Below, piece after piece: positions 4,375 through 5,367 of a stretch of 5,367 bases of DNA. The notes beneath the pieces were generated by a model. The model was not told the origin of the DNA. It made no database searches and worked only from the letters and a program-made list of their open reading frames with translations. Position 1 is the first letter of the stretch. Each line of letters opens with the position of its first letter. The stretch lies in NCBI GenBank assembly GCA_020062035.1, contig JAGUXD010000183.1:1-5367 (forward strand), written 5' to 3'. Made by a program: the position numbers and the translations under genes. This DNA is from Candidatus Brocadiia bacterium (GTDB lineage: Bacteria > Planctomycetota > MHYJ01 > JACQXL01).

Positions 4375-5367
4375 ATGATAAAACAATCAAGACAAGTTGT
4401 TATGCCAATAATAATTCTCATCATAACCGCAGTTATTTCAGCGGCTGATGAAACAATTCAACAGGTATCACAGGATAAACTGCCCACCACTGAAGAAATT
4501 GTCGTTACTGCCCATAGAGTTAAAAATCAAGCCAAGAATATACCTTCCAGCATCACAATTATTACCAGAAAAGATATTACAGCATCACCCTTTGAAAAAG
4601 TGGAAGATATTTTACGAGGCACACCCGGTGTTAATGTGAACTATCATTACGGTATGAATATAGTTGCCGGTAATCGGCCGGTAAATCTTAGGGGAACAGG
4701 TGGTTATGGTGAAAGAACTCTGGTCATAGTGGATGGCATTGCACAAAATAATATTTATAACGGGTGGGTGGAGTGGTCTCAGATTCCTAAAGAGTCAATT
4801 GAAAGGATAGAGATAATGCGTGGGCCTGCTTCGGCACTATATGGCTCTAATGCAATGGGCGGAGTGATTAATATCATTACCAAAATACCTGAGAAAACCC
4901 GTGAAACTATCTTACAACAAAACTATGGCAGTATGAATACTTCATTAAGTAAACTTGTTCAGCATGGTGAATTGGGAAAATTCAGTTACTACTTAAACGG
5001 CGAATATGAAGACACTGACGGCTACATCGGAACAAAACCTCGTCAGGTATATGATACAGAAAGGTATCGTGCTGAAAAAAGATTATTGAGCCGTTTCATC
5101 TACGAACCTGATGAGCATAATACAATTACCGCAGGATTTTCCCGTTATGACGCTGATAAAGGTGGCGGTAGAAAATATATGTTCGGCTATACCAAAAATA
5201 ACCGCTCTTGGGTCACCTGGACAACCGATAACGAAAATGTTGATTGGCAGGCATCTTTCAGAATCAACGATGACCAGTGGACTAACTTTTATGATAAATC
5301 ACCTTATAACTATCTTTATCGTCGGGAAGTGGTGCCCATTTTTGGAACAGGCGCTAGCCTGCAATCA
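4375..5367 (+). CDS. TonB-dependent outer-membrane receptor (N-terminal part, runs off the window)
   Basis: The frame is open from ATG 4375 to the right edge, giving 331 residues of a protein that usually has 600-800. Residues 1-24 form a Sec signal peptide: basic MIKQSR, a hydrophobic core VVMPIIILIITAV, then ISAA as a likely cleavage site. EEIVVTA (40-46) is a typical TonB box. The plug domain spans roughly 52-172 and shows KVEDILRGTPGV (75-86), VNLRGTGG (103-110), TLVIVDGI (115-122), IERIEIMRGPASALYGSNAMGGVINIIT (142-169). The aromatic-rich, alternating sequence after about 180 fits the first strands of the 22-stranded barrel. Such receptors import siderophores, cobalamin, other metal chelates or glycans using energy from TonB-ExbB-ExbD. 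The substrate cannot be told from the plug. The plug motifs resemble the vitamin B12/iron-chelate (BtuB/CirA-like) receptors. It follows the acyltransferase gene by 33 bp. No Fur-box or cobalamin riboswitch is visible in that short gap. Confidence 0.93.
   Translation, partial: MIKQSRQVVMPIIILIITAVISAADETIQQVSQDKLPTTEEIVVTAHRVKNQAKNIPSSITIITRKDITASPFEKVEDILRGTPGVNVNYHYGMNIVAGNRPVNLRGTGGYGERTLVIVDGIAQNNIYNGWVEWSQIPKESIERIEIMRGPASALYGSNAMGGVINIITKIPEKTRETILQQNYGSMNTSLSKLVQHGELGKFSYYLNGEYEDTDGYIGTKPRQVYDTERYRAEKRLLSRFIYEPDEHNTITAGFSRYDADKGGGRKYMFGYTKNNRSWVTWTTDNENVDWQASFRINDDQWTNFYDKSPYNYLYRREVVPIFGTGASLQS

Noticed and set aside
4448..4639. 63-codon plus-strand frame
   Set aside because: Out of frame inside the TonB-dependent receptor gene, which has a signal peptide, TonB box and plug motifs in the other frame.

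Overview
The window comes from a Gram-negative (diderm) bacterium with moderately AT-rich DNA. The evidence is a TonB-dependent outer-membrane receptor and an LpxL/HtrB-type acyltransferase. The intergenic DNA is rich in short degenerate repeats, a pattern often seen in genomes of uncultivated sediment or groundwater phyla (for example Planctomycetota or Omnitrophota). That placement is an impression; nothing in the window fixes the phylum.

Left part (1-583): no intact gene of normal length. It opens with a 12-bp tandem repeat (1-87). A perfect 14-bp palindrome (186-199) follows, then a small XRE-type helix-turn-helix gene that appears broken by a one-base frameshift near 349. A stretch of short degenerate direct repeats (about 479-597) runs into the 3' end of the thiolase gene.

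Middle (584-3246, minus strand): two full-length metabolic genes in the same direction. pgi (glucose-6-phosphate isomerase) comes first in transcription, then an acetyl-CoA acetyltransferase-type thiolase. The 77-bp gap between them carries a long imperfect hairpin built from GATGCGGGAT/GAGATGCGAG-type repeats. The two enzymes share no direct pathway step: one acts in upper glycolysis or gluconeogenesis, the other in C2/C4 acyl-CoA metabolism.

Right part (3259-5367, plus strand): a divergent intergenic region separates pgi from a lysophospholipid/lipid A acyltransferase gene. A TonB-dependent receptor gene follows 33 bp later and runs off the right edge. Both products belong to the cell envelope. 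The receptor gene has the only strong Shine-Dalgarno sequence among the intact genes.

The most unusual feature is the divergent region 3247-3411. Copies of an ACCACAGAT-type dispersed repeat point outward at both of its ends. Each gene therefore has the same ATCTGTGGTT sequence 6-10 nt before its ATG, in place of a recognisable ribosome binding site. A symmetric ATTATAAT sequence (3286-3293) gives a TATAAT -10 hexamer on both strands. A 29-codon upstream ORF (3326-3415) overlaps the acyltransferase start as ATGA. I found no CRISPR array, tRNA, rRNA, transposase or clear new multi-gene system.
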